Source of the DNA: Siphonodentalium dalli
Lineage: Eukaryota > Mollusca > Scaphopoda > Gadilida > Siphonodentaliidae
DNA length: 64,000 nt
Assembly: GCA_032622095.1 (NCBI GenBank)
Contig: CP136063.1
Location: forward strand, 122,408,723-122,472,722
Reading direction: 5' to 3'
Position numbers and translations under genes: made by a program. Positions within the stretch are counted from its first letter, which is position 1. The number at the start of each line of letters is the position of its first letter. The notes below the pieces were generated by a model. It did not search any database. It saw only the letters and a program-made list of their open reading frames with translations, and was not told the DNA's origin. This document shows, piece after piece, positions 1 to 9,980 of the stretch.

Positions 1-535
1 CATTTTCATTTCAGTTGTCCCTATGTTGTGCCATACATTTGCAATATGCCGCACAATATCTGTATATACCGTTATGAATAGTTACCAGTATCGCTCACAA
101 ACCGCTAGTGGTATGTAATTCTAAATGCTTGATATAGGTACACCATTCTAACGCCCCCTACCGATTTAGCATCGGGAATAAGTTAACGAGTGTTTGGGAT
201 GAATTTGATCTTTATTTTATAAGTTATATAGTTAATGAATGCATTTGCAGAAAATAGTCCCCAGAATATTTACTGACATCGACCACTGTAGTAAGTTTTC
301 ACACAAAATCAGAATTTGCCGTGTCGACAAAAGGCAACACTTTGTCAGAACACAAGCGACGATTTTGATTTGGTTGAGGGTGACCGGAGAATATGGTAGC
401 CTAATTTTGATGCGCAAATTAGCGCTTCTAGTTTATTATTGAAAAACAGCCGGTTTGAGAGTATAATATATAGCTGAATACAGCTAGGTTAGCTGAATAC
501 AGCTATTGTAGCTGTATTCTCACATTTGCCAGACC
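1..535. other. Gene-free left flank
   Basis: No coding exon or recognised element is visible. The only structure is a short cluster at about 471-522, where TAGCTGAATACAGCT occurs twice in direct orientation and once, partly, inverted. It lies just outside the inverted-repeat element that begins near 536. Confidence 0.5.
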
Positions 536-1648
536 TGATAAACGAACACAGGTCCAAAAAGCGGAGTAGAACTAGAAGGGTGAAATTTGGTTTGTGGGTG
601 CGCGTGGGTCCATTCTATGTGTATGTGGTGTTATTTCCAACTTTGATGATTTATTTTTTGAGTTATTAGCATTATTTGAATACAAAACTACTAAACAACG
701 AACATAAGATTAGCGGCAGTGCAGAGGCTACCATGCAGGTGTTAATTAACTACGGCTTACTCTCAACTCTGTCTCCTTGTTTTTACTGCAAGATGATTGT
801 CAATTTTATCACTGATGGCAATAAAAACACGGGGAAACATCAGAGGTCGGCGTTTTAATACATAGCTAACAAAACATTTGAGTGAATGTGAGTGAGTTAT
901 TGTTGTCAGTCTCTGAGATGACTAAAAATATATTTTCTCAGTCTCGGAGATCACTCTGGTATTAAAACAATAGAAAACAAAATCATTTATGACGAAATAC
1001 AGACAGACATAATTGACAAATATATGTGACAACAGACGATACCTTACATTTATGGAAAGACTAAAGACGAAAGTTTTCAATGCTAGAAAACAAAATTCAA
1101 CAATTCCGAAATGTTGGACAAATAACAATTATGAAAGCATTAAAGGTGCGGGAGTCCTTGGCAGTGGGTATATGCTGTGAAAATTTTCCAACGGTCAAAA
1201 ACCGACACAAACAGAAAATGTAGACAGACTTTGTCCGTATACAAATAAGAAATATCGCATAAACAGTATGTTATTGTCATATGTTTGACCATTGTGTAAA
1301 CAAAAGCATAAAAAGTTACTTTCCTGGTGTTTGTTTATATTATAATGGTAAACATAAAGAGCGTTATTTGTTGCTGAATTCCTGATATGGAACTAATAAA
1401 GAGCATTTATATCATTTGTGTGTGATTAGCCAGTAACACGTACGGTGCTGTCTTCTTTAACACAATCAGGCTCTTGCTTAGGTAATATATAGTAGGTCTT
1501 TATGATAGCATGCTGTTTACACGATGAACGAAACTGTATGCGTTTTAGTGTTTTTCTGTTTACGGTGATTGGAACAAATATGAATATTTTCGACAACTAA
1601 GGCCTCCCGTGCCTTTAATAATATAATTTTTTTAAAAATTGACTGAGT

Positions 1649-1976
1649 TTACAGACAATTTAAATGAAACAGTGACTGACCAACTGCGTGACATTCGAGT
1701 GGAGGGGATTTTACATTATCAGGCATTGCATCATCTTTGGAAGTGAGACACAAAATTTGAACAAATATGATGGCCGAACAACGAGACAGACTAATGCGAA
1801 GACTTCTTAATTTTGTGAGTGACAATTCCAAATTCCAAACTTCAACTGACGACAATTAACTATACCCAAAACTACTGCTCTCGCAAAAAAAACCTGGACA
1901 AAAAAAGGAAAGAGTGAAGGCATCAAAAACCAAGACGATCACCAATAAACGACAGAAAGTTAGCATATAGTATGGA
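1649..1976 (+). pseudogene. Decayed MULE-like transposase C-terminal fragment
   Basis: Translated on the + strand with frameshifts, this stretch gives TDNLNETVTDQLRDIR, then a stop, then a basic stretch RLMRRLLNFVSD, then a lysine-rich end finishing RQKV. The same order (TDRLNG..DQMQDVR, RRLRRLLTFVVD, KRQKVA) occurs in the fragment at 14041-14409, so the two are paralogous remnants. Assignment to a MULE-like transposase rests on the TNNNCES..N motif present only in the second copy. This copy cannot encode a working protein. Confidence 0.45.
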
Positions 1977-1990
1977 AATATACATAGAGG

Positions 1991-2131
1991 ATCTCACATG
2001 AGTTTCTATTTTATACGGAATTTATCAACCGAGTTCACTAAATTCGATTTGAGTCGAGGTTTACCGAGGCTCAAATAGAAGTTAGTGGACGAGGTTGATA
2101 AATTACGTATAAAATAGAACGAGTTTGAGAT
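1991..2131. repeat. Foldback hairpin element (about 140 bp)
   Basis: An imperfect inverted repeat: the left arm starts ATCTCA and carries CTATTTTATACG and AATTTATCAACC; the right arm carries GGTTGATAAATT and CGTATAAAATAG and ends TGAGAT. The arms are about 65 bases with a very short loop. It resembles a palindromic MITE and sits inside the larger 536-2840 element. Confidence 0.7.
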
Positions 2132-2893
2132 ACTTTTTATCACATGGTCATATAATCGCTTAAATTTTTATCGAAAACAACAATAATTAACAGACAGAGT
2201 ACTTTGTCCCAAAAAGCAGCGTGACATCATTGCACGCAACGATATTACACGTGTCTATTACGCTCGAATATTACATAGGAAAATAGTGCTAATCATGTGA
2301 TAAAATAACATATAGACTTCTTGGATTCATATCAAATAAGTGCATTACTTGATTTTAATGATTTAAATAATGCAACATTTTGCTGGAGCCATTTTCATCC
2401 ATGCACTGACTTCAAGGAGAACAAACTCTGCCCATCGTTCCGCCGGGGCTGAGTCAGTGTAAAATAATATATAAATATTCGATTGTATATAAAACAAACT
2501 TTGATTCTAGTACCTGAAGCTCTACTGAAAGAGCAGTGTGATGACAGGGAAGTTAAACTAACTAAGTCAAAACAACTCAGTGACAAAGAGACAGAGTGTA
2601 AGCCATAGAGAAGGCGGTAGTTAATTAACACCTTTATTAACACCTTTGCAATACGGCTAATCTCATGTTCGTTTGTGTTCATTGTTTAGTAGCTTTGCAT
2701 TCAAATAATGCTTATAACTCGAAAAATAAGTCATCAAAGTTGGAAATAACACCACATACATATATAATGGACCCACACGCACCCACAAACCAAATTTCAC
2801 CCTTCTATTCCGCTTTTTAGACCTGTGTTCGTTTATGTTCGTTTGTGTTTGTTTGTGTTCGTTGTTTAGTAGGACCGAATGAGAGGGCTTCTA

Positions 2894-2988
2894 GACGTTT
2901 CGTACCTTGCCCTTGGTCGTTTCATACAAAGACGTTTCGTACACTCTGGTCGATTCGTACCAATATTTTGGTTGTTTCGTACCAATCT
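2894..2988 (+). repeat. Left terminal inverted repeat of the MULE
   Basis: Begins GACGTTTCGTACC and ends TTTCGTACCAATCT. Its reverse complement matches 8460-8548 almost throughout; the main difference is a short extra CCTTG near the outer end of this copy. It contains four spaced copies of a TTCGTAC core in one orientation, plausible transposase binding sites. Confidence 0.85.
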
Positions 2989-3993
2989 AGCGTAATTTTA
3001 TTCAAGTTTTATTATGATAACGAAATAAAAGTGATACATGAATAACATTATTAATCAACAATAAATGAAAATGAATGAATGACACAATCATTGAATCAAT
3101 CTATCTAGTCTTCTGTGACTTCGGTGGTTGTCTTTGGGATGGGAGCGAACAACTTCGCTGGTTCTCAGGGTTCCACCCTCATAGGCAGAAAAGCTGGGCC
3201 TGGTTTCGCCTGTATCATAGTCTTTGGTATCTCTTCAGCTTCTCTTCGCTGACCAGCTTTATCGTCATGTCTACTGCGGCGGTTTCTCGTTTTAGCATAG
3301 GAACCAGATGATATAACTGAATGTTTGTCTGTCTGTTTTGTACTGGATTCGACGATGCCATCCTTCCGTGTCGTTGTTTGTACATATCGATCTTCCAAAC
3401 ACACACCATGTTGAGATTGGAAATGTCGTTGAATCAATCCATTGATGTTCTACATAGGTGAATGAATTGTTTATTAGCCAACCATAAACATACAATTTAA
3501 TATGTATTGACAATGGTGTCCGCCGAAACAAAAGTAAAATAAAATAAAGTGACTAGTGAAGATATTAAAATAAGCAAATGTATAACAAATAAGCAATCTA
3601 TAACGTGATATGATTAGATATATATGGGTGATTCTACCATGCTAGGGACAAAAAAGTGCAAAAAATGAAATTTTTCAAACTCACATGGCGTTTTTTGTAT
3701 GTATTTTTTTGAAAAGTATAGATTACCCAGATTCTGGAAAGTATAGAACCATTATTGACTGATCAGTCAGTTAAATGTTATGCTGACTACAATTTGGGGT
3801 TAGAGTTGTGTTTAATATTGAGAAAAAGAATGCATCCTAGTCATACCTCATGAAATTGATATATTGACAACTAAAACATTGGCTATTCAAAACTTTGTGG
3901 TAAATACTATGTTAATTGGAAAAAATATTGTTGCATTTGAGGTGTGAGTATATCAATTGGTAAAATATGGTTCGTCATCACTTTCAGTTGGTG

Positions 3994-5397
3994 GTCACAC
4001 ACGTAACGCTTTTAACAATGAAGTTTGTGTAACAAATGGAGTGCATTGTCTCTGACTTAGAGTTTACTTAATCTCGGACTGTATATTAACAAGGCGCAAT
4101 TTTTTATCAAGAAATTTTAGTGTTCTTTACTATCTTGTTGCGGATACAGGGGTGTCTATTTGGTCACACACGTAACGTTACGTGTGTGACGTCCCAAGCA
4201 AAGAGTTGATATAAGTAACTGGAAATTATAAACAAATTACAAAGATAATCTACAGTTAAGATATTTCACATTATATACATATCTTTATTCCAAATAAAGT
4301 TATCAAGTCAAGTATGTTGAAGCTTCAATCCAATCACAATGTATTTCATACAGCACTTGATAGCACATGAGTAGCATCGAGTATCATACAGAGGAAATTA
4401 TCTTTTTTTTTGTATATATATAAAATGTGAATTGAGGTAAATTGCTTAAATGTTCTTGTTGTATGAGAGTACTAGCAATTTGCACATGTTGTCATGATTC
4501 AACAAAATATTTTGAGCTGTCAAATACACATCTCCGCAAATGACATCTGGAACATGTGCAAATTATAGCAGCTTATCATACACCTATAGTTTTTTAATCT
4601 CCATGTTACCATGTTCTTCGTTTCACTGATGGATGTAAATTGCAACCGTGACATAATTTACAAGGGCTAAAAATTGCTTTGAACAGTCAAAATTGATCAC
4701 TGGGCTTTGTAAAGAAAGCTCATTCCTGTTTGTAACAAACATGAAGTATGAAAAGAGTACTCAAAGTACCTGATATCTGGATAAAAGTGTAAACTCCAGA
4801 ATACATTTTATGCAGATTGACCCATTTTTTTACCAATCATAAATCTGTCACACACGTAACAATATCTGGAGACAATAGGGTACATATGTTTCAAATGTGT
4901 CAATATATAAAAGAAAAAGATTTTATTAACTCACAATAAGTAGTATCTCCCTGATTATTAATAACAACTAGCTTATCTGGTTAGTGTTTAACACGTAACT
5001 TTTGTGTCACACACGTAACGCAGCTAAATTTTGATTTTGGGATCAGGACACTTCAGTTCAAACATTACAATCATCCCAAAAGTATTATTTTCAAAATTGA
5101 GTATCCCATCGATAAGTTTAAATAGCTTGTAATGTCTGGCGGTATAAGAATTCACAGAAATTAGGTCTCAAAATAAGCTCTTCTAAAAAACAGATTTTTC
5201 TGAGGTCACACACGTAACGCTCGTAAAAAGTCTTCCATCTCCGTCATGATGCAATGTTGGTCAATTATACTCAAATAAATCATAGAAGGGCTCCTGGTGG
5301 ATAAAATGACCATACTGTGTACCAATAACATGTGATACTTCGCAAATTATGTGAACATAAAGGCCTCAAAATTTATCTGAATGTCACACACGTAACG
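3994..5397 (+). repeat. Dispersed GTCACACACGTAACG motif cluster
   Basis: GTCACACACGTAAC(G) occurs at 3994, 4163, 4847 (last base A), 5006, 5205 and 5383, always in the same orientation; an inverted copy at 4176-4190 makes a palindrome with the 4163 copy. A shorter ACACGTAAC lies at 4991. The sequence between copies is unrelated and spacing is irregular (about 160-680 bases), so this is not a tandem array. It behaves like a set of binding or processing sites within the LINE tail. Confidence 0.85.
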
Positions 5398-5534
5398 GAA
5401 TAATGACCCATATGATTAATAAAACATATTGTTGTAATATAAACGCTTTGTCACCAGCTTGGAAAAGTGATGGAATGGCCTCGACGGTTTGACCTGAATA
5501 TGTTTAGGAGGCTGTGTAGACATTTTCTATTTTG

Positions 5535-5762
5535 TTATGTCATCAGTGAACATGACTTTATGTATTCACAAATATATCTAGTTGTACTTGGGCTGCTAGG
5601 GTTTAGAAGTTTTTTTAGAATTATTAAACGTTTTGAAGACTCTGGCGGTATAGCTGTATTCATTTTTAAGTTATTAAATAAAATATTTCTTTGATGTATA
5701 TGTTTAGAACAATAAAGAAAAAAATGTTCTTCATCCTCTAATGTGTTACACTGTAAACATTT
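5535..5762 (-). pseudogene. C-terminal end of non-LTR retrotransposon ORF2
   Basis: An open frame of about 75 residues ending in TAA. It starts KCLQCNTLEDEEHFFLYC, the C-x2-C-x8-H-x4-C zinc knuckle followed by the acidic EDEEHF signature that marks the C-terminus of many LINE ORF2 proteins. The remaining 55 or so residues are basic. There is no start codon because the insertion is 5'-truncated. The open frame suggests the insertion is not very old. Confidence 0.75.
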
Positions 5763-6055
5763 CCATAGGTAAACAGTAACTGAATATCAGGACGGTTGAC
5801 TGCAGGATGGTCGCGTAATTTCGAGAAGGCGGGCTCAATGTGTTCTTTTGGAATTAATGGCAGTGCGAAGAGCTTCCTGAGTTGTCTGTATTCTTCACCC
5901 TTTTTGTTGCAAAGTGGACTCAGACCCTTCATCTGGATCTGTCTGTTCACTGCTTGTGTCCAGTGAAAAAAACAACCTCGAAGGTCAACAGCTGGTAGAT
6001 GGTTCCGAACAGCCTTCCATGTCGCTTTCTCAAAATCCATTGTCACGGTTTTGAC

Positions 6056-6844
6056 TGGGCTTGCCGCGATTTTGGATTTTCAAAATCGATTAATCAGTGG
6101 CTATAATCGATGATTAATCGATTTTTCTACCCATGAAATTAAATCTCAAATAGAGATTTAATTTGTAGTAAATAGATGCCAAAAAAGAGACTATTAAGAG
6201 GTGCGTCTGGCAAGTGTAAGATGGTAAGTATAACTCCAGTTTTACGGGCACCGCACATCGGAAATGAAGGGCCTCTATTAAACAATAAAAACAAAATAAT
6301 TACACGTAGTTTATGAACTTTATGTAAGCACTAAGCAGATTCAGAAATCATTTTGATTAAACAAATTGAACGAAAAAATACTCCCAACTCTCGTCGGGCC
6401 ACGTGCTTCGTGAGACTGTTCGTGAATTTTGGATCGTGCATTAATTGAATTTGAAGTTCGGGATTGTGCCTTAATTCAAAGTCGGGAATCTCTCTATTCA
6501 TTCGATTGTCAATATTCTTATTCATGAATACGAGTTTGTCCGCGGAGTATACACATGCGTCGGCACATTAAATGAAAAACCGCCGTGACGTTAAACCAAG
6601 ACGGAACTAGATTACTCTGTCGGCCCGACCTCAAAAGACGCCGCAACTGAAAGTTACATTGTCACAAATGTTTGCGTGGGTGGGTTTCTGGGTTAGATTG
6701 CAAATACGCTGTATGCCAGCGTTCTTGTGTTGTTGTATAATATGCATTGTTATTTGAACTAAAAAAGTCGATTTTCAAAATGAAAATTGATTAATCGGCA
6801 CCATTGACGATTGTTCGATTATTCCCAAAATCGCGGCAAGCCTA
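6056..6844. mobile_element. Non-autonomous hAT-type element in the MULE transposase
   Basis: Flanked by a perfect 8-bp direct repeat GTTTTGAC (6048-6055 and 6845-6852). The ends are inverted repeats: TGGGCTTGCCGCGATTTT on the left and the complement of TAGGCTTGCCGCGATTTT on the right. Subterminal regions carry repeated ATCGATTAATC-like words. An 8-bp duplication with short inverted repeats fits the hAT superfamily. Removing the element and one duplication rejoins the transposase frame. A 64-residue open frame inside (6331-6525, -) is not recognisable as transposase. Confidence 0.85.
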
Positions 6845-6900
6845 GTTTTGACGGCTGGTGGTGTTGGCAGCAGGCAAAGCAGTGATTCAAATACCGGTAC

Positions 6901-7107
6901 CTAAAAAGATAAATATATAAATAATGAGAGAATTGTGATGGTGTGATTAGCAGTGATTCAATAATACATAAAAATAAAATGAGAATTCACATACAAAGAC
7001 ATGCTGTGATGCAGTAATATTATTGATATAATTGTGATTGTTGAAACTGTTGATTGCGTGAAACTGAAAGAAAATAAATATGGAAATGTAAATAAATAAT
7101 AACTAAC
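6901..7107 (-). other. Intron-like gap in the transposase
   Basis: On the - strand the gap starts GTTAGT and ends TTTTTAG, and the frame is kept across it (DYDK then VPVFESLL). Related transposases suggest DYDK should run almost directly into VFESLL, so it could instead be a small insertion. In support, TTGAATCACTGCT occurs both near the end of the gap and just after it. Confidence 0.5.
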
Positions 7108-8459
7108 CTTATCATAGTCTTTTGCTTTTCGTCTAGTCATCATGACGTACACAAGCGGCACTTGCTTCATGTGGTTCGCTTTCCTGACAAAAGCATGGAT
7201 TGTACATAGCTGCGTGAATGGGTGTTTCACCATACTGAACGTACCGTCGATATACCAGTTCTTGGCTCTTGCCAAGACAGCCAGCTGGGCATTGGTGGCA
7301 AAGATCAAATGACGCTGGTCGTCGAAATGGATGTCATCTTGTTCGAAATCATTGGGAAGGAAGCTGACGTCTGTGATTAAGTGTTGTCTTGTGGCTCTTT
7401 TGGTTTTATTCGTTGTCGGTGTCTGTTTGCCTATCGTATGAGATATTCCGGTTTTGGCAGGTTGGCGCGCGGGTTCTGTTCATATTCATCTTTGGTCAAA
7501 GTCGCTGCTGGGACGAAGATGTTGTCTGCCTGTGTCGCTAGCTGTCGTAGTTTTGCAGAAAATTCAATATCTAGGACGTTATCTGGTCGGTGATTATGTT
7601 GCTGATGGCCCTCTTTGTAGCTATAGTTCTTCTCCGTTAACGTCGCTGGACAACCACCTGTCTTTGGTCAGTGGGAACACCACCAGTATGTCGATACGTT
7701 GGTAACTCGTTTGATGGTATAGGTGTAGCCGTCGTTTCTCACCAGCTTCGGTTTGCCTCTCTTCGTTCCACCTTCTACTTTCTTGTATGTTCGATGGTGG
7801 TCGATGTCCATTGGCGTTGGTTCTTCGAGTAGAAGAGAAGGCTTGTCGTGGTCCGAAGGGCAGTCGAAGGTCTTATTAATATGGAATGTGGAGTGATCAG
7901 TGATATTGTCGTCGGTCATTTCAATGTCGAAGTTAGCGGCTGATGTGTCGGTGGTTTGGCTGTTGACCGTCGTCGTTTCAATGTCGAAGTTGGCAGCTGG
8001 TATTTCGTTGGAGGATGGTATGTCGCTGGTTGCGTACAGGTCGTTGGCTGTCTCCTACTGTGGTGACACGCTGACATTCAGTGCATATCCAGTCTATCAC
8101 TCGTGAATGCTGTAAAAACAAACCGTACGAAGTGTGAACTTGGTGATTAGTGCTTCTGAAGACTAATCACTGAATACAATTTTGTTGTAACAACATACCT
8201 GTGTGCGGTAAAATTTACGAAACACAAGAAAAACAAAACGGTGACACATCAGCAAAGTGTGAAATCACTGATGAGCACTTCTAAAGACTAATCAGTGATC
8301 GGCAACCCTTCGCTGTAACAACATACCAAGTATACTAAACAGACCTGGTACCGCCGATTTCATGATTACTAGTATATACACATATATTAATACAGAAATA
8401 AATTAATGGGAATAGACATCTTTTCATTCAACACTAGTAATTACAAATTATTTTTTTCG

Positions 8460-8548
8460 AGATTGGTACGAAACAACCAAAATAATGGTACGAATCGACC
8501 AGAGTGTACGAAACGTCTTTGTACGAAACGACCAAGGTACGAAACGTC
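8460..8548 (-). repeat. Right terminal inverted repeat of the MULE
   Basis: Starts AGATTGGTACGAAAC and ends GGTACGAAACGTC, the inverted partner of 2894-2988. The direct flank is CAGCACCCA, which does not match the left flank GGGCTTCTA. Confidence 0.85.
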
Positions 8549-9276
8549 CAGCACCCAATTAGAGTATATTTATGTGGCTAGCGAGTAGTGGACAAAAACT
8601 TACAAGTTGTCGAACTTACATTCACCCAATTTCAGGAAAGACTGAATCCATCTTGTTTAAACCAAGAAATCATAAGGGAGTGTTTTTGAGCAACACACGC
8701 TACAGCCGGCCACAGCTACAGCCGGCCACAGCTACAGCCGGCTAGGCATGCGCAGTAGAAAGCACAGAAAGCTGCGGCCAGCCACAGCTGGTGGTCACTA
8801 AGGCCAAAACAAATAGAATGTGTGTTTCCCGTAACGAGCCCAAAAAAAATAGGGGCGGGCGGTAGGCTTTTCATTTTATTTATATTTTTTCATTTTATTT
8901 TTTACGGTCTCGTGTGGGCCATGCCTAACCACCATCAAACACCATACAATGACCCAGAGCAACCAACAAATTGGTGATAAAACTGATATATTGAGGGGAA
9001 ACATATAAAATAGATTTCTATTATCTTTAAAATGCGGGTTTTTTTTGCCACAGCAGTCGTGAATTATGCACATGGGAATCGACCCATGTGCGACCGCTAT
9101 CGTTGAAAAGAACTTGTTCCCGCATTAGAATTTTGGTTCGAATCAACCTCGGAGAACATCCATGTTATAAATACTCCATATTAACACAAACACGTGCCTC
9201 TGGTATAGCGTCCGGTCGTAATTTGACTTTCCGTTTGAAGAGTGACGATGTGGCTTTGCGAAAAATATATAGAGGA
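8549..9276. other. Gene-free stretch with GC-rich tandem motif
   Basis: No exon is seen. At 8700-8745 the 16-base unit ACAGCCGGCCACAGCT repeats about three times; a degenerate echo (CTGCGGCCAGCCACAGCT) follows at about 8772. The local GC content stands out against the AT-rich surroundings. Confidence 0.55.
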
Positions 9277-9420
9277 TATCTAGTGTTTTTGAGTGGATAC
9301 CGAAAAATATGTCATGAGTGAGCGAGACAAATGTTTATTTTCGCGAGCGGCGAAAATAAACATTTGTCGTGGTCACGAATGACATATTTTTCGGTTTCCA
9401 CTAAAAATACACTAGATAAT
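9277..9420. repeat. Foldback hairpin element (about 145 bp)
   Basis: Arms of about 68 bases: the left arm holds ATCTAGTGTTTTTGAGTGG and CCGAAAAATATGTCAT; the right arm holds ATGACATATTTTTCGG and ends CACTAGAT. The centre is TTTTCGC-GAGCGG-CGAAAA. Near-perfect symmetry suggests a palindromic MITE. Confidence 0.8.
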
Positions 9421-9980
9421 CTTTTTATTATACGCATTTCCAAAGAAATTCATCATTTACGATGCTAAATGATATCACAATCATCTTCAATCGATGCATC
9501 ATTTTTGAAGCCATCAGCTGATCGATGCCTGTTCACGCAATGCTACTTCACCACCCGCAGAATATAAAAATATAGTTCCCGTATTCTTCCCTTTATTTTC
9601 CCCCATAAATAAGTCGAATTTCAAAATATAATAGATTTTAATTATAACTGTATATCAGTGAATATAATATAAATTAAAATATCACAATGGGTTCTTTCAC
9701 TTTGTCCTTCTTCAACAGTACAAACCGGAAACAGTATTGGTACACGTAAGTGAATCGGTCGCACGCGTGAGCAAGTGTCAAAGCATATTCGTCTATATCC
9801 CCTTCTGGGTGATATCGATGTTTATCTAAATGCGTTTTTTTTCTATAATTCACTGTTGAGCGTATAATTAATAAATATATCAAAGATATCATTTATCTCG
9901 CGAGGAGAATCAGATAAAATGGAACCACGCGTACACAGTTTGGTTAACAGTGCGGTCGGTCGGTCTATAGATTGATTTTT
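9421..9980. other. Gene-free stretch
   Basis: AT-rich sequence without recognisable exons or elements. A short GGTC-type simple repeat occurs at about 9953-9964, just before the next element. Confidence 0.4.

Larger units (their letters stand above)
536..2840. mobile_element. DNA transposon with long terminal inverted repeats, MULE-like
   Basis: The first 250-280 bases (from about 538, beginning AACGAACACAGGTC) recur as an inverted copy at about 2580-2838. The match continues through the stretch with AAATTTGGTTTGTGGGTG and the later GGTGTTAATTAACTA, with small indels. Long inverted repeats of this size are typical of Mutator-like (MULE) elements. Inside is a decayed fragment related to the transposase piece at 14.0-14.4 kb. 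No convincing 9-bp target duplication was found, because the right end is followed by extra GTTCGTTTGTG repeats. The element is non-autonomous in its present state. Confidence 0.65.
3460..5763 (-). mobile_element. 5'-truncated non-LTR retrotransposon inserted in the MULE
   Basis: A 2,304-bp insertion flanked by CATAGGT direct repeats (3453-3459 and 5764-5770) that interrupts the transposase reading frame; joining the outer sides restores LLFTYVEHQWI of the transposase. On the - strand the insert begins inside the C-terminal zinc-knuckle of a non-LTR ORF2 protein (5762-5535) and is followed by about 2.1 kb of non-coding tail ending CAATTCATTC. Truncation at the 5' end with a target duplication is the usual outcome of target-primed reverse transcription. 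The long tail holds the GTCACACACGTAACG motifs. That the whole tail belongs to the same element is inferred from the single pair of flanking duplications. Confidence 0.7.
3100..7919 (-). pseudogene. FLYWCH-MULE transposase gene, broken
   Basis: Read from right to left. 7919-7668 gives an N-terminal leader and the first half of a FLYWCH zinc finger (GGTKRGKPKLV, GYTYTIKR, YWWCSH). A stop follows where the finger should continue, and the rest of the finger is readable after it (PKTGGCPATLTEKN, GHQQHNH). Further stops and a frameshift occur at 7460-7310. 7308-7108 carries the first catalytic region (NWYIDGTFSMVKHPF, VPLVYVMMTRRKAKDYDK). A 207-base intron-like gap with GTTAGT and TTTTTAG ends separates it from 6900-6845 (VPVFESLLCLLPTPPAVKT). 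After the hAT insertion, reading resumes at 6047 with TMDFEKATWKAV and GCFFHWTQAV. After the LINE insertion it resumes near 3452 with HQWIDSTTFPISTW, VFGRSICTNNDTEGWHRR and KLVSEEKLKRYQR. The order of pieces is exactly that of MULE transposases. Family role: cut-and-paste DNA transposition. This copy is dead. Confidence 0.85.
2894..8548 (-). mobile_element. MULE DNA transposon with FLYWCH/MULE transposase, disrupted
   Basis: The element is bounded by about 90-bp terminal inverted repeats (2894-2988 and 8460-8548), each built from tandem TTTCGTAC-containing motifs. The transposase gene lies inside on the - strand: FLYWCH zinc finger, DDE domain in several pieces, and the C-terminal TNN-x-x-E-x-W region. 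Two later insertions split it: a hAT-type element at 6056-6844 and a non-LTR retrotransposon at 3460-5763. Without them the element is about 2.6 kb. No matching 9-bp target duplication was seen next to the inverted repeats, so one end may have been rearranged. Confidence 0.8.

Noticed and set aside
5467-5694. A 75-residue open frame on the + strand
   Set aside because: It is the antisense shadow of the LINE ORF2 tail, whose C-C-H-C knuckle supports the - strand.
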